From Catenibacterium mitsuoka_A (GTDB lineage: Bacteria > Bacillota_I > Bacilli_A > Erysipelotrichales > Coprobacillaceae), in assembly GCF_964259225.1 (NCBI RefSeq), contig NZ_CAXVKN010000014.1: 36,797 bases of DNA; one strand, given 5' to 3'. The notes under the pieces were generated by a model, which was not told where the DNA came from, made no database searches, and saw only the letters and a program-made list of their open reading frames with translations. Shown piece after piece: positions 7,891-14,494 of this stretch (positions within the stretch are counted from its first letter, which is position 1; each line of letters starts with the position of its first letter). The translations under genes and the position numbers were made by a program.

Positions 7891-8322
7891 ATGTATTTTA
7901 ATATAGAGTTTCCAAATAAAATGGCTCATGCATACAGTGTTATGTGTAAACCATTGTGTCAAGAAATGAAATTACCACAAACAGCTTTTGATATATTGAT
8001 GTTTTTATCGAATAATCCTCAATATAAGACAGCAAGAGATATTGTAGAAGTAAGAAAAATTAAAGCCAATCTTGTTTCTATAAATGTAGATAAGCTTGTA
8101 AAAGAAGGGTATCTAGAAAGAAAAGAAGTAGCAGGAGATCGCCGTAAGACAGAACTTATATGTACTTCTAAGGCAGATTCTATTATAGAAAAAGGACGCT
8201 TAGTTCAGAAAACTTTTAAAGACACATTATTTAATAATATGGATGATTCTATGAAAGAAATATTATTTAAAGGTATGGAAATCATGGAAGATAATCTTGA
8301 TAGGATATTGGAGGATCAATAA
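7891..8322 (+). CDS. MarR-family transcriptional regulator
   Basis: A winged-helix regulator of 143 residues if translation starts at ATG 7891. The upstream in-frame ATG at 7858 is the right half of the palindromic operator, lies about where transcription should begin and has no ribosome-binding site, so I reject it. ATG 7873 is also possible. The recognition region (KTARDIVEVRKIKANLVSINVDKLVKEGYLERKE) and wing (AGDRRKTELICTSKADS) follow the MarR pattern. Two cysteines near the N-terminus (MCKPLCQEM) might be redox or ligand sensitive, which is only a suggestion. The stop codon is one base from the start of the TauE/SafE gene, indicating an operon that the protein probably controls. Confidence 0.85.
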   Translation: MYFNIEFPNKMAHAYSVMCKPLCQEMKLPQTAFDILMFLSNNPQYKTARDIVEVRKIKANLVSINVDKLVKEGYLERKEVAGDRRKTELICTSKADSIIEKGRLVQKTFKDTLFNNMDDSMKEILFKGMEIMEDNLDRILEDQ

Positions 8323-8323
8323 T

Positions 8324-9100
8324 ATGACAGTGTTAATGACTATTCTTGTTACATTTTTTGCGGGTATGGGTGCTGGTCTAGGTACTGGTTTTGCAGGTAT
8401 GAGTGCTGCGGCTGTTATCAGTCCAATGTTGATTACTTTCTTAGGGATGGATCCTTATATGGCTGTAGGGATTGCTTTATCTTCAGATGTACTTGCAAGT
8501 GCAGTTTCTTCTTATGAATATGGTAAAAACAAGAATCTAGATATTAGAAATGGTTTAATCATGATGGTTTCTGTATTATGTTTTACAATAGTAGGAAGCT
8601 ATATCTCTAGTTTAGTACCAGCAGCCACTATGGGTAATTTCTCAGTCTTTATGACAATGCTTCTTGGAATAAAGTTTATCCTTAGACCAGTTATGACAAC
8701 AAAAGAATCTATGGAAGCAGTCTCTCCTCAAAAAAGAGCCATTCAGTCAGTAATCTGTGGTGTTATTATTGGCTTTATCTGTGGTTTCATTGGTGCAGGT
8801 GGAGGTATGATGATGCTTCTTATTCTCACTTCTGTATTAGGTTATGAACTTAAGACAGCAGTAGGAACAAGTGTCTTTATCATGACATTCACTGCTTTAA
8901 CAGGAGCTGTATCTCATTTTGCGATTGGTGGGACACCTGATTGGGGTGTATGGATTCTATGTGTTATCTTTACATTCATCTGGGCAAGAATTGCAGCACG
9001 CTTTGCGAATAAAGCGACTCCAGAAACATTAAATAGAGTGACAGGTATTATCCTAGTTATATTAGGTGTTGTAGTATTTGCATTCTCAATGTTGAATTAA
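8324..9100 (+). CDS. TauE/SafE-family membrane permease
   Basis: A 258-residue integral membrane protein with two repeats of about four helices each. The N-terminal glycine-rich GAGLGTGFAGMSAAAVISPM and central CGFIGAGGGMMMLLILTS correspond to the duplicated TauE motifs. Family members export or import sulfite, sulfoacetate or other organosulfur or small anions. The start chosen is ATG 8324, because GGAGG lies nine bases upstream; the longer frame from 8297 lacks a site. It is translationally close to marR (one-base gap). Its terminator has been split: the left arm lies directly after the stop and the right arm is 5.4 kb away beyond an IS3 insertion. The substrate cannot be inferred. Confidence 0.9.
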   Translation: MTVLMTILVTFFAGMGAGLGTGFAGMSAAAVISPMLITFLGMDPYMAVGIALSSDVLASAVSSYEYGKNKNLDIRNGLIMMVSVLCFTIVGSYISSLVPAATMGNFSVFMTMLLGIKFILRPVMTTKESMEAVSPQKRAIQSVICGVIIGFICGFIGAGGGMMMLLILTSVLGYELKTAVGTSVFIMTFTALTGAVSHFAIGGTPDWGVWILCVIFTFIWARIAARFANKATPETLNRVTGIILVILGVVVFAFSMLN

Positions 9101-9106
9101 AAAAAG

Positions 9107-9116
9107 TCTTCTTTAC
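9107..9116. terminator. Left arm of the split tauE/map terminator
   Basis: TCTTCTTTAC here is the exact reverse complement of GTAAAGAAGA at 14559-14568. A-run 9099-9105 and T-run 14569-14574 flank the arms. Together they would have formed a bidirectional terminator between the convergent tauE and map genes before the IS3 element entered the loop. Confidence 0.8.
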
Positions 9117-9171
9117 ATTTAAAATGGACCCTGTAAAAAGGACACGATAAAAAAAGGATATTTATTTCGTG

Positions 9172-9197
9172 ACCCTGTTTTACAGGGTTTTTATTTT
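9172..9197 (+). terminator. Hairpin at IS3 left end, terminator-like
   Basis: ACCCTGT (9172-9178) pairs with ACAGGGT (9182-9188) around three T residues and is followed by TTTTATTTT. The same right arm can instead pair over 11 bases with ACCCTGTAAAA at 9128-9138 in the inverted repeat, so two structures compete. It would stop transcripts entering from tauE. Confidence 0.6.
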
Positions 9198-9203
9198 GCG
9201 TAG

Positions 9204-9209
9204 TATAAT
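9204..9209 (+). promoter_or_regulatory. -10 box for IS3 orfA
   Basis: Consensus TATAAT 24 bases before the orfA start. A TTTACA box (9179-9184) lies 19 bases upstream, inside the hairpin. Confidence 0.4.
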
Positions 9210-9232
9210 GATTATAGAATGGTGGTGTTATT

Positions 9233-9661
9233 ATGGGAGTAAATTATTTTAGTGATGAACAAGTAAAGGAACTCGGAAAGAATCCATATGTAAAGAAAGT
9301 ATCTATCAAAAGCATAACCTATTCAGAAGAATTCAAAGAACTCTTCTGGATTGATTTACAGAATGGCATGATGCCTGGAAACATATTTAGAAAGTATGGA
9401 TTTGATCCTCATATGTTAGGGTCTAGTCGAACTCTCAAGTTCACAAATCGTGTAAGGAAAGAAGCAGCAAGAGAAGAAGGATTCAAGGATACCAGAGGCA
9501 CAAAATCCGGAAGACCTTCTACAAAAAATCTTACCATTGAGGAACAGCTAGAAAGGCTTAAGCAGAAAAATAAAATTCTCCAACAGGAGAACGATTTTTT
9601 AAAAAGAGTGAGATTTATCAACAGAAAGCAAATCTCAAAACTGCAGAAGGACAAACAATAA
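9233..9661 (+). CDS. IS3-family OrfA (helix-turn-helix and leucine zipper)
   Basis: A 142-residue OrfA, the DNA-binding subunit of an IS3 transposase. About residues 25-70 form the helix-turn-helix region (SEEFKELFWIDLQNGMMPGNIFRKYGFDP), and about 105-135 form a heptad-repeat coiled coil (IEEQLERLKQKNKILQQEN). OrfA alone usually represses or regulates; fused to OrfB by frameshifting it makes the active transposase. GGTGGTG lies about eight bases before the ATG. Near its 3' end is the heptamer T-TTA-AAA at 9598-9604, in phase for a -1 shift into orfB, which is open across this point. The ORF is intact, but its partner is disrupted. Confidence 0.88.
   Translation: MGVNYFSDEQVKELGKNPYVKKVSIKSITYSEEFKELFWIDLQNGMMPGNIFRKYGFDPHMLGSSRTLKFTNRVRKEAAREEGFKDTRGTKSGRPSTKNLTIEEQLERLKQKNKILQQENDFLKRVRFINRKQISKLQKDKQ
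9598..9604 (+). promoter_or_regulatory. Programmed -1 frameshift heptamer (orfA to orfB)
   Basis: T-TTA-AAA read in the orfA phase is a canonical X-XXY-YYZ slippery sequence. orfB is open in the -1 frame from before this point, as expected for IS3 OrfAB production. No downstream pseudoknot was worked out. Confidence 0.65.
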
Positions 9662-10277
9662 GAGAAAAATATAAACTAATAGATAGAACTCTTGAATCAC
9701 CTAGAAATAAACTGAGTGTCACAGCGTTATGCGATATTGCAGGTGTTTCAAGAAGTGGGTTCTATTCATGGAAGAAACGAAAAAGTTCCATAAGCGAAAA
9801 AGAAGAACAAGACCGTAAGGATTTTGAACTGATTTTAGAAGCATACAAATTCAAAGGATATGACAAAGGCAGACGTGGTATTCATATGCGTCTTCTTCAC
9901 ATGGGCATTGTGATGAATCATAAAAAGATTTCAAGACTGATGAAGAAATACGGGCTATTCTGTCCGATAAGAAAAGCCAATCCTGCAAGAAGAATGGCTA
10001 AGGCAATGAAAACATCAAATTATGCAGATAATATTCTAAACAGACACTTCGAGGAGTACGGTCCTGGATATGTGCTTGAAACAGACATTACTTATCTATT
10101 CTACGGTCATAAAAGATCTAAAGCATATCTATCGGTGGTAAAGGATGGATTTACAAAGCAGATTCTTTCATATGTATTATCACCGTCTTTAGAAGTAGAC
10201 TTTGTCCTGGAGACATTCAATCAGCTTTACAGTAAACATAAGCGTAATATTCATACTGATGCTCTGATACATTCTGA
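9604..10277 (+). pseudogene. IS3 orfB, 5' part, interrupted by the RIT element
   Basis: The first half of the transposase catalytic subunit, in the -1 frame relative to orfA. It contains the HTH_21-like region (SVTALCDIAGVSRSGFYSW, GYDKGRRGIHMRLLHMG), the start of the rve integrase core with the first catalytic Asp in YVLETDITYLFY (codon 10084-10086), and ends at the second catalytic Asp in HTDALIHSD (codon 10276-10278). From there the frame runs into RIT terminal sequence and stops at 10321-10323. The matching 3' part starts at 13690 on a 7-bp repeat. The protein made here would lack the Glu of the DDE triad and be inactive unless the RIT excises. Confidence 0.9.
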
Positions 10278-10358
10278 CTATACCGAAGAAAATACTATGC
10301 CGAAGTTTTTGATTAGTGCTTGATATTTCAAGCAGTGAGTAAGATTCTTCGGCATAGT
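10271..10358 (+). repeat. RIT left terminal inverted repeat
   Basis: The first 62 bp equal the reverse complement of 13610-13671. Three copies of the 12-bp motif ACTATRCCGAAG are present: direct at 10277-10288 and 10294-10305 (17-bp step), inverted at 10347-10358. A 6-bp palindrome GCTTGA-TATT-TCAAGC lies between them at 10318-10333. These are likely recombinase-binding sites. Confidence 0.92.
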
Positions 10359-10365
10359 TTTCGAT

Positions 10366-11391
10366 TCAATCTAATGAGTACAACAGCTTCTTTATATTAT
10401 TCTTTTTCCAAAGTTTTTCTTCATCGTCTGTTGTAGGGGCTGCCTTATTCATAGCGTCAGACATCATCTCCAGAGTAGCAAATGCATAAAAACCAGAAGT
10501 AGTTGACATACTTTCGTGTCCAAGTAGTTGCATTATAAAAGGTAATGGAACACCATTTTTATACAGATCCATCGCCTTTGTTTTTCGTATCATATGACAA
10601 TGAACTCTATCGGGAATAACTTTGCAAGTTTTTCTTGCTTTATCAGCGGCTGATTTTAAAACCAGGCTTATACTGTCTGTTGATAATCTATGAGGTTTTC
10701 CATCAAGCAGACTATAAAACAACGGATTCTCCTCCATGTTGGGATGAAACTCTCTTAAGTATAGTTGCAGATGTTGAACTGTCTTGTTCAACAATGGTAC
10801 ATTTCTACTTTTCCTACCTTTTCCAATGAGTGTAACAAATGGATTTGTTTCTTTTAAATGTAAGGATGATATATTTAAATCAGATAGTTCCTGTACACGT
10901 GCACCTGTGTCATAAAGCATTATTAACATCATTCTATTTCTGCGATGTTTTGCTGTTGCAGTATCATAAGCTGCAAGTATTGCTGAAGTTGCTTCTGGTT
11001 GGAGATAAACTATTGGTCTTTTTTCTTCTTTAACCTTCTTGATGGAGCATACATCTGTATAAACTCCTCGAAGTTCAAAATCTTCTTCGCTACAGTATTT
11101 AAGAAATGACCTAATAGCAGTAAGGCGAAGATTTATTGTTTTTGCAGAACAGCTTTTAGCAGTAAGCCAGCTGATAAAGTCTTTGATGTTTTCTCTTGTA
11201 AATGAATCAAAGCTTACTTGTTCATCAGAGATTAGTTTCTCTGATTTAAGAAACTCTAAATATACTTTCAACGACTGTTTGTATGCTTCAACAGATTTAT
11301 CTGAAAGATTTCTTGTCACTGGCATGTAATCATGAAGATATCTTCTTGCCAGTATCCAAAAATCAACTGTTTTTTTTCGTTTATACTTCAT
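10366..11391 (-). CDS. ritC: RIT tyrosine recombinase, third gene
   Basis: A 341-residue tyrosine recombinase/integrase that cuts and rejoins DNA through a 3'-phosphotyrosine. An N-terminal SAM-like core-binding domain (about 10-105) precedes the catalytic domain (about 125-310). Catalytic residues visible are Arg165 in TGARVQEL, Lys191 in the GKG hairpin, His266-xx-Arg269, His292 in LLGHES and Tyr302. The set is complete. The gene begins 11 bases inside ritB, with GGAGG eight bases before its ATG, so translation is probably coupled. Its stop is only eight bases from the inner edge of the left terminal repeat. Placement last in the trio, with its own ribosome-binding site, follows RIT organisation. 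The residue-to-role assignment is by family pattern. Confidence 0.88.
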   Translation of the reverse strand: MKYKRKKTVDFWILARRYLHDYMPVTRNLSDKSVEAYKQSLKVYLEFLKSEKLISDEQVSFDSFTRENIKDFISWLTAKSCSAKTINLRLTAIRSFLKYCSEEDFELRGVYTDVCSIKKVKEEKRPIVYLQPEATSAILAAYDTATAKHRRNRMMLIMLYDTGARVQELSDLNISSLHLKETNPFVTLIGKGRKSRNVPLLNKTVQHLQLYLREFHPNMEENPLFYSLLDGKPHRLSTDSISLVLKSAADKARKTCKVIPDRVHCHMIRKTKAMDLYKNGVPLPFIMQLLGHESMSTTSGFYAFATLEMMSDAMNKAAPTTDDEEKLWKKNNIKKLLYSLD

Positions 11392-12346
11392 AGTTTTCCA
11401 CCTCCGGTATTAAATCTTCAGTTGAAACGGTTAGTTTTATATACTTTGGAAAAAAGTCAGGTATTAAATGTATGTAATAATAAGTACTGTCCAAAGTCGT
11501 ATGGCCCATATATCTCATTAGATATGGTAGCATTGCATGAATATCTTTTCCCGCATCTGCCCATTTCATGATGTTTGCGCATGCAAAGTGATGTCTAAAA
11601 TCATAAGCTCTTGGTTTTACTTTACCATCACGTTTTAGTCCCGCTGATAACCATATATTTCTAAAGTTTGCAGATATGGCTGTTGATGAGCACATGCCCC
11701 CAGCACCACCTGGGAAAAAGTATTCTCTATCTGGAAAGCATTTACTTATTGCTTCATCATATCTTTTTAGATAATCAATCAGTTCATCAGATAAATATAA
11801 ACGCCTGTCCCTGTGTGCTTTTGATTGGAGAATGTCAACATAGCCTTCATCAAGATGCACTTCTGAACATTTAAGATTTCTTGCTTCTCTGCATCGCACG
11901 CCACAGCAATAGAGAAACCTATATAATGCTGGAAGGACATACGGACGACCATTCGATTTATGACGAAGTACAAACTTATCGCATTCTTCAAAAAATAGCT
12001 TTATTTCATCTTCGTTTAACAGATAAACTTCAGCATGGTATTTTTGAATCTTATACCTATCATCAAGGATATATGCATCTTCATATCCAATTCTATATAA
12101 ATATCTACCGAATTCTCTTATTGGAGAAATCCAACTTCGATCAGAAGTAATGCTTTTTTCTGCCTGCTGATTAGCCCATCCCTCTGCGAGTTCACGTGTA
12201 AGTATATCTAAGTTTGAATGATGTTTATTGTATTTATCGAGTTGTTCTAAATAAAATCTTCCAGTATCATATTTAATTCCTAAAGCGTGTTTGAATTCAA
12301 GGAATTCTTCAATTAATGGCTTAAGATTGCTTGTAAAATCATTCAT
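11381..12346 (-). CDS. ritB: RIT tyrosine recombinase, second gene (box II His replaced by Tyr)
   Basis: A 321-residue recombinase starting at the ATG at 12346, which has GGGAGGTG six bases upstream; a longer frame from 12385 lacks such a site. The catalytic domain is about residues 110-300: Arg151 in CCGVRCRE, Lys176, Arg251 in AYDFRHH, His282 in MGHTT, Tyr291. At the first position of box II, where His is usual (HxxR), the sequence has Tyr248. This substitution occurs in some family members and need not abolish activity. The ATG overlaps the ritA stop by eight bases (ATGAATGA), and the 3' end overlaps ritC by 11. This suggests one polycistronic message giving balanced amounts of the three proteins. 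Confidence 0.85.
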   Translation of the reverse strand: MNDFTSNLKPLIEEFLEFKHALGIKYDTGRFYLEQLDKYNKHHSNLDILTRELAEGWANQQAEKSITSDRSWISPIREFGRYLYRIGYEDAYILDDRYKIQKYHAEVYLLNEDEIKLFFEECDKFVLRHKSNGRPYVLPALYRFLYCCGVRCREARNLKCSEVHLDEGYVDILQSKAHRDRRLYLSDELIDYLKRYDEAISKCFPDREYFFPGGAGGMCSSTAISANFRNIWLSAGLKRDGKVKPRAYDFRHHFACANIMKWADAGKDIHAMLPYLMRYMGHTTLDSTYYYIHLIPDFFPKYIKLTVSTEDLIPEVENYEV

Positions 12347-13541
12347 GATACACCTCCCTGGATATACCATCCATAGAGAGAACACACTCCTTAAGCTTTT
12401 TTACATCTGTTGTTATATAAATATCTGTTGTATCTGGTGTTGCATGACCAAGTATCGCTGAGATTGTTTCTATAGGGACTTCATTTTCGACCATTGTAGA
12501 AGCTGCATTATGCCTTAACATATGCATTCCCATCATTCTACCATTTCTATTTATTCCAGCAATTCTAAAAGCTTTACTAACAATAGAATGACATGCTGCA
12601 TGGTCTGCTAAAGGAATGTATGGAGCAAAAGATCTTAAAAACAGATAGTTGCTTTTGGTTTTAGGTCTTTCTTCTGTGATATATCTAAAAAGGGCATTTC
12701 CAACTCGTTTTGTAAGTGGAAGACAAACAACATTTCCTGTTTTACTTTGCTTAAATTGAATAGTTTCACTATCCCAATCTATGTCTGTTAACTGTAATGC
12801 TATTAAGTCACAAGCTCGAATGCCACACGATAGGCCAACTATAACAATGGCTGAATCTCTTAACGAAAGCTTCCCCTCTCTTATACAATCATATATTTTT
12901 TCTAATTCATCATCAGTAAGAACGGGAATTATCTTTTTAATTCGAGGAGCATGAATGCCCGCAATGGCATTATATAAATCAGGTCTTTCTAGATACCTGA
13001 AGATACCTCTGAGTTCACAAAGCATTTCTCGCTGACGAGTGAACTTAGTTGCTTTTATATACTCCATGATTAACTTAGGAGATAAATATCTGATATCAGT
13101 TATTCCTTTAGTATTAAGGAATTGTAATAAGCAGTACATTCCATACTCATAAAAATGTCTTGTATTAGTATTATCATATATTTCCAAAAGATAATCCTGA
13201 TATTCAACATAAATCTGCTGATGAATTTCATTATCTGGAACAATACGTCCTTTCTTTACAAGAGAGAAATCAAATATTCCTGTGGAAAAATATGAATCTA
13301 TCAAGCGATAAAATCGTCCTTGAGTATAGTAACGATTTTTACTGAACTTGCCGGTTCTCTTGCTGATCACATCGTCTGCATACGCTTTTCCTATTTCGCT
13401 AGTATACACATCAACGTTTTTTTCATCACAGAACTGTTTGAAGCGTCGTATCACGCCTTCATAATTAAAAATGGTTGAATCATTGTAACCTTCTGCACGT
13501 AATGCCGTTATACATGCAGAACAAATCTCATCAATTGTCAT
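12339..13541 (-). CDS. ritA: RIT tyrosine recombinase, first gene
   Basis: A 400-residue tyrosine recombinase, the largest of the trio and first transcribed. The N-terminal half (1-190) appears to hold two helical DNA-binding segments and includes INTKGITDIRYLSPKLI-like core-binding sequence. The catalytic domain (about 205-385) has Arg242 in SCGIRACD, Lys267, His340-xx-Arg343 in GMHMLRH, His366 in ILGHATPD and Tyr375, all present. GAGGAGGT lies nine bases before the ATG. The inner copy of the 12-bp terminal motif (13584-13595) is 42 bases upstream, inside the expected promoter region, so recombinase binding could also regulate expression. No other gene shares this element. Confidence 0.88.
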   Translation of the reverse strand: MTIDEICSACITALRAEGYNDSTIFNYEGVIRRFKQFCDEKNVDVYTSEIGKAYADDVISKRTGKFSKNRYYTQGRFYRLIDSYFSTGIFDFSLVKKGRIVPDNEIHQQIYVEYQDYLLEIYDNTNTRHFYEYGMYCLLQFLNTKGITDIRYLSPKLIMEYIKATKFTRQREMLCELRGIFRYLERPDLYNAIAGIHAPRIKKIIPVLTDDELEKIYDCIREGKLSLRDSAIVIVGLSCGIRACDLIALQLTDIDWDSETIQFKQSKTGNVVCLPLTKRVGNALFRYITEERPKTKSNYLFLRSFAPYIPLADHAACHSIVSKAFRIAGINRNGRMMGMHMLRHNAASTMVENEVPIETISAILGHATPDTTDIYITTDVKKLKECVLSMDGISREVYHE

Positions 13542-13583
13542 ACCTAAAGTACCTCCTCTAACTGTTGTACTTCAAGTATAAAT

Positions 13584-13671
13584 ACTATACCGAAGAAATT
13601 TAATCAAAACTTGAAATATCAAGCACTAATCAAAAACTTCGGCATAGTATTTTCTTCGGTATAGTCAGAAT
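13584..13671 (-). repeat. RIT right terminal inverted repeat
   Basis: Mirror image of the left end: motif copies at 13584-13595 (direct), 13637-13648 and 13654-13665 (inverted), with the same 17- and 53-bp steps. The outer 62 bp (13610-13671) are identical to the left end when complemented. Confidence 0.92.
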
Positions 13672-13696
13672 TATCCTGAATTCGTTATAATTCTGA
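13665..13696. other. RIT right junction, candidate recombination core
   Basis: TCAGAATTAT (13665-13674) and ATAATTCTGA (13687-13696) form a perfect 10-bp inverted repeat around 12 bases, CCTGAATTCGTT. The right arm contains the 7-bp repeat shared with the left junction. The core role is inference. Confidence 0.55.
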
Positions 13697-14129
13697 TCAG
13701 GGTGTGCATTATACAAGTGTTAAGTTTATTGACTTACTCAAGAGCCTGGAAATCAGACAGTCAATGTCAAGAAGAGGAAACTGCTGGGACAACGCTCCCC
13801 AGGAATCCTTCTTCGGACATATGAAAGATGAGATAGGCAGATATACAGAGAATGCCTGCTCATACGAAGAACTAAAGGAAATAATAGATTCCTATATGGT
13901 TTATTACAACAATGATCGTTATCAGTACAATCTGGCCAAGCTTTCACCAAATGAATACTTAGAATATTATATGACTGGTGAATACCCACTCAACCATGTC
14001 GCAAAGGAGCCTGATGAGTATAAGGAAAAATTCAGACAGGTAAGAAATAATCTTGATAGAAACTCAACGCTCGAGAAATTAGTAGCTATTCTTCAAAGAA
14101 TAACTCATTTCAAACAGTCCATCAGATAA
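13690..14129 (+). pseudogene. IS3 orfB, 3' part, after the RIT element
   Basis: Continuation of the transposase integrase core: SDQGVHYTS, MSRRGNCWDNAPQESFFGHMKDE with the third catalytic residue Glu (codon 13803-13805), exactly 35 residues after the Asp codon at 13695-13697. YQYNLAKLSPNEYLEYYMTGEYPL marks the usual end of the IS3 domain. About 45 further residues follow, longer than many family members. An apparent GTG start at 13704 is just the Val of GVHYTS and has no ribosome-binding site. The last 51 bases overlap the convergent passenger gene. Confidence 0.9.
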
Positions 14130-14450
14130 TCTGCATAGATGACTTCTGATTATATCTATATCATTATTGCTTAATGATGCAAAGCCAAAATCATCCATCT
14201 TAGTGAATATAACAGTGCCATTAAAATAACCGTCAGCATCATCTGGAAAAGATCTGTAAACAATAGTATGATCAGTATCATATACACTTAAATCCTTTAC
14301 AAGAAGATAGACTGATGGATCATCATCAAATATATAATCACGGTAGTCAAATACACCAAGTTCATTTCTTATGACTTCCTTCATTCTATCTGTTTCCAAT
14401 ACACATAAAACTCCATCTTTAATAATTACATATTTATATAGTTTACACAT
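14079..14450 (-). CDS. Hypothetical passenger protein inside the IS3 element
   Basis: A 123-residue acidic soluble protein, convergent with orfB and within the IS ends, so it moves with the element. GGAGG is seven bases before its ATG, good evidence that it is translated. The site lies in a hairpin: GAGGATAT at 14494-14487 on the message side pairs with the SD region (complement 14455-14462). I do not recognise the family securely. The C-terminal part (DGYFNGTVIFTKMDD, FASLSNNDIDII) faintly recalls DUF3846-type small proteins from phages and plasmids; this is a weak visual impression. No membrane segment or metal motif is visible. It could be a regulator of transposition or an anti-restriction-type accessory, but nothing shown here decides this. 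Confidence 0.6.
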   Translation of the reverse strand: MCKLYKYVIIKDGVLCVLETDRMKEVIRNELGVFDYRDYIFDDDPSVYLLVKDLSVYDTDHTIVYRSFPDDADGYFNGTVIFTKMDDFGFASLSNNDIDIIRSHLCRLSDGLFEMSYSLKNSY

Positions 14451-14454
14451 AAAA

Positions 14455-14494
14455 ATATCCTCCTGGTTAATTTACACCTAGAGGATATCTTTAT
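14455..14494 (-). promoter_or_regulatory. Hairpin covering the passenger gene's ribosome-binding site
   Basis: ATATCCTC (about 14455-14462) and GAGGATAT (about 14487-14494) are perfect complements. On the minus-strand transcript the GGAGGAT ribosome-binding site is the 3' arm, so readthrough RNA from outside the IS would hide it. A similar device shields transposase genes in several IS families. Confidence 0.5.

Larger units (their letters stand above)
10271..13689 (-). mobile_element. RIT (recombinase-in-trio) element, 3,419 bp
   Basis: Three overlapping tyrosine recombinase genes, no other cargo, bounded by 88-bp inverted repeats (10271-10358 and 13584-13671), the outer 62 bp of which are identical. 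A 7-bp direct repeat ATTCTGA (10271-10277 and 13690-13696) marks the junctions. Deleting one repeat and the element restores the IS3 orfB frame with the catalytic GAT codon and a D-35-E spacing. RIT elements (trios of overlapping recombinases with inverted ends) are known from several phyla; the organisation seen here fits them. The strand given is that of the recombinase genes. Confidence 0.85.

Noticed and set aside
9116..9124. CATT on both sides of the IS3 as a target duplication
   Set aside because: On the left it is five bases away from the terminal TGG, so the copies are not both adjacent to the inverted repeats. Four-base matches in A/T-rich sequence occur by chance.
10635..12150. Several plus-strand ORFs of 60-90 codons inside the recombinase trio
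   Set aside because: They lie wholly antisense to well-conserved recombinase genes, lack ribosome-binding sites and show low-complexity composition.
13704..13706. GTG 13704 as the start of an independent transposase gene
   Set aside because: It is the Val codon of the IS3 motif SDQGVHYTS, continuous with sequence before the RIT; no ribosome-binding site.
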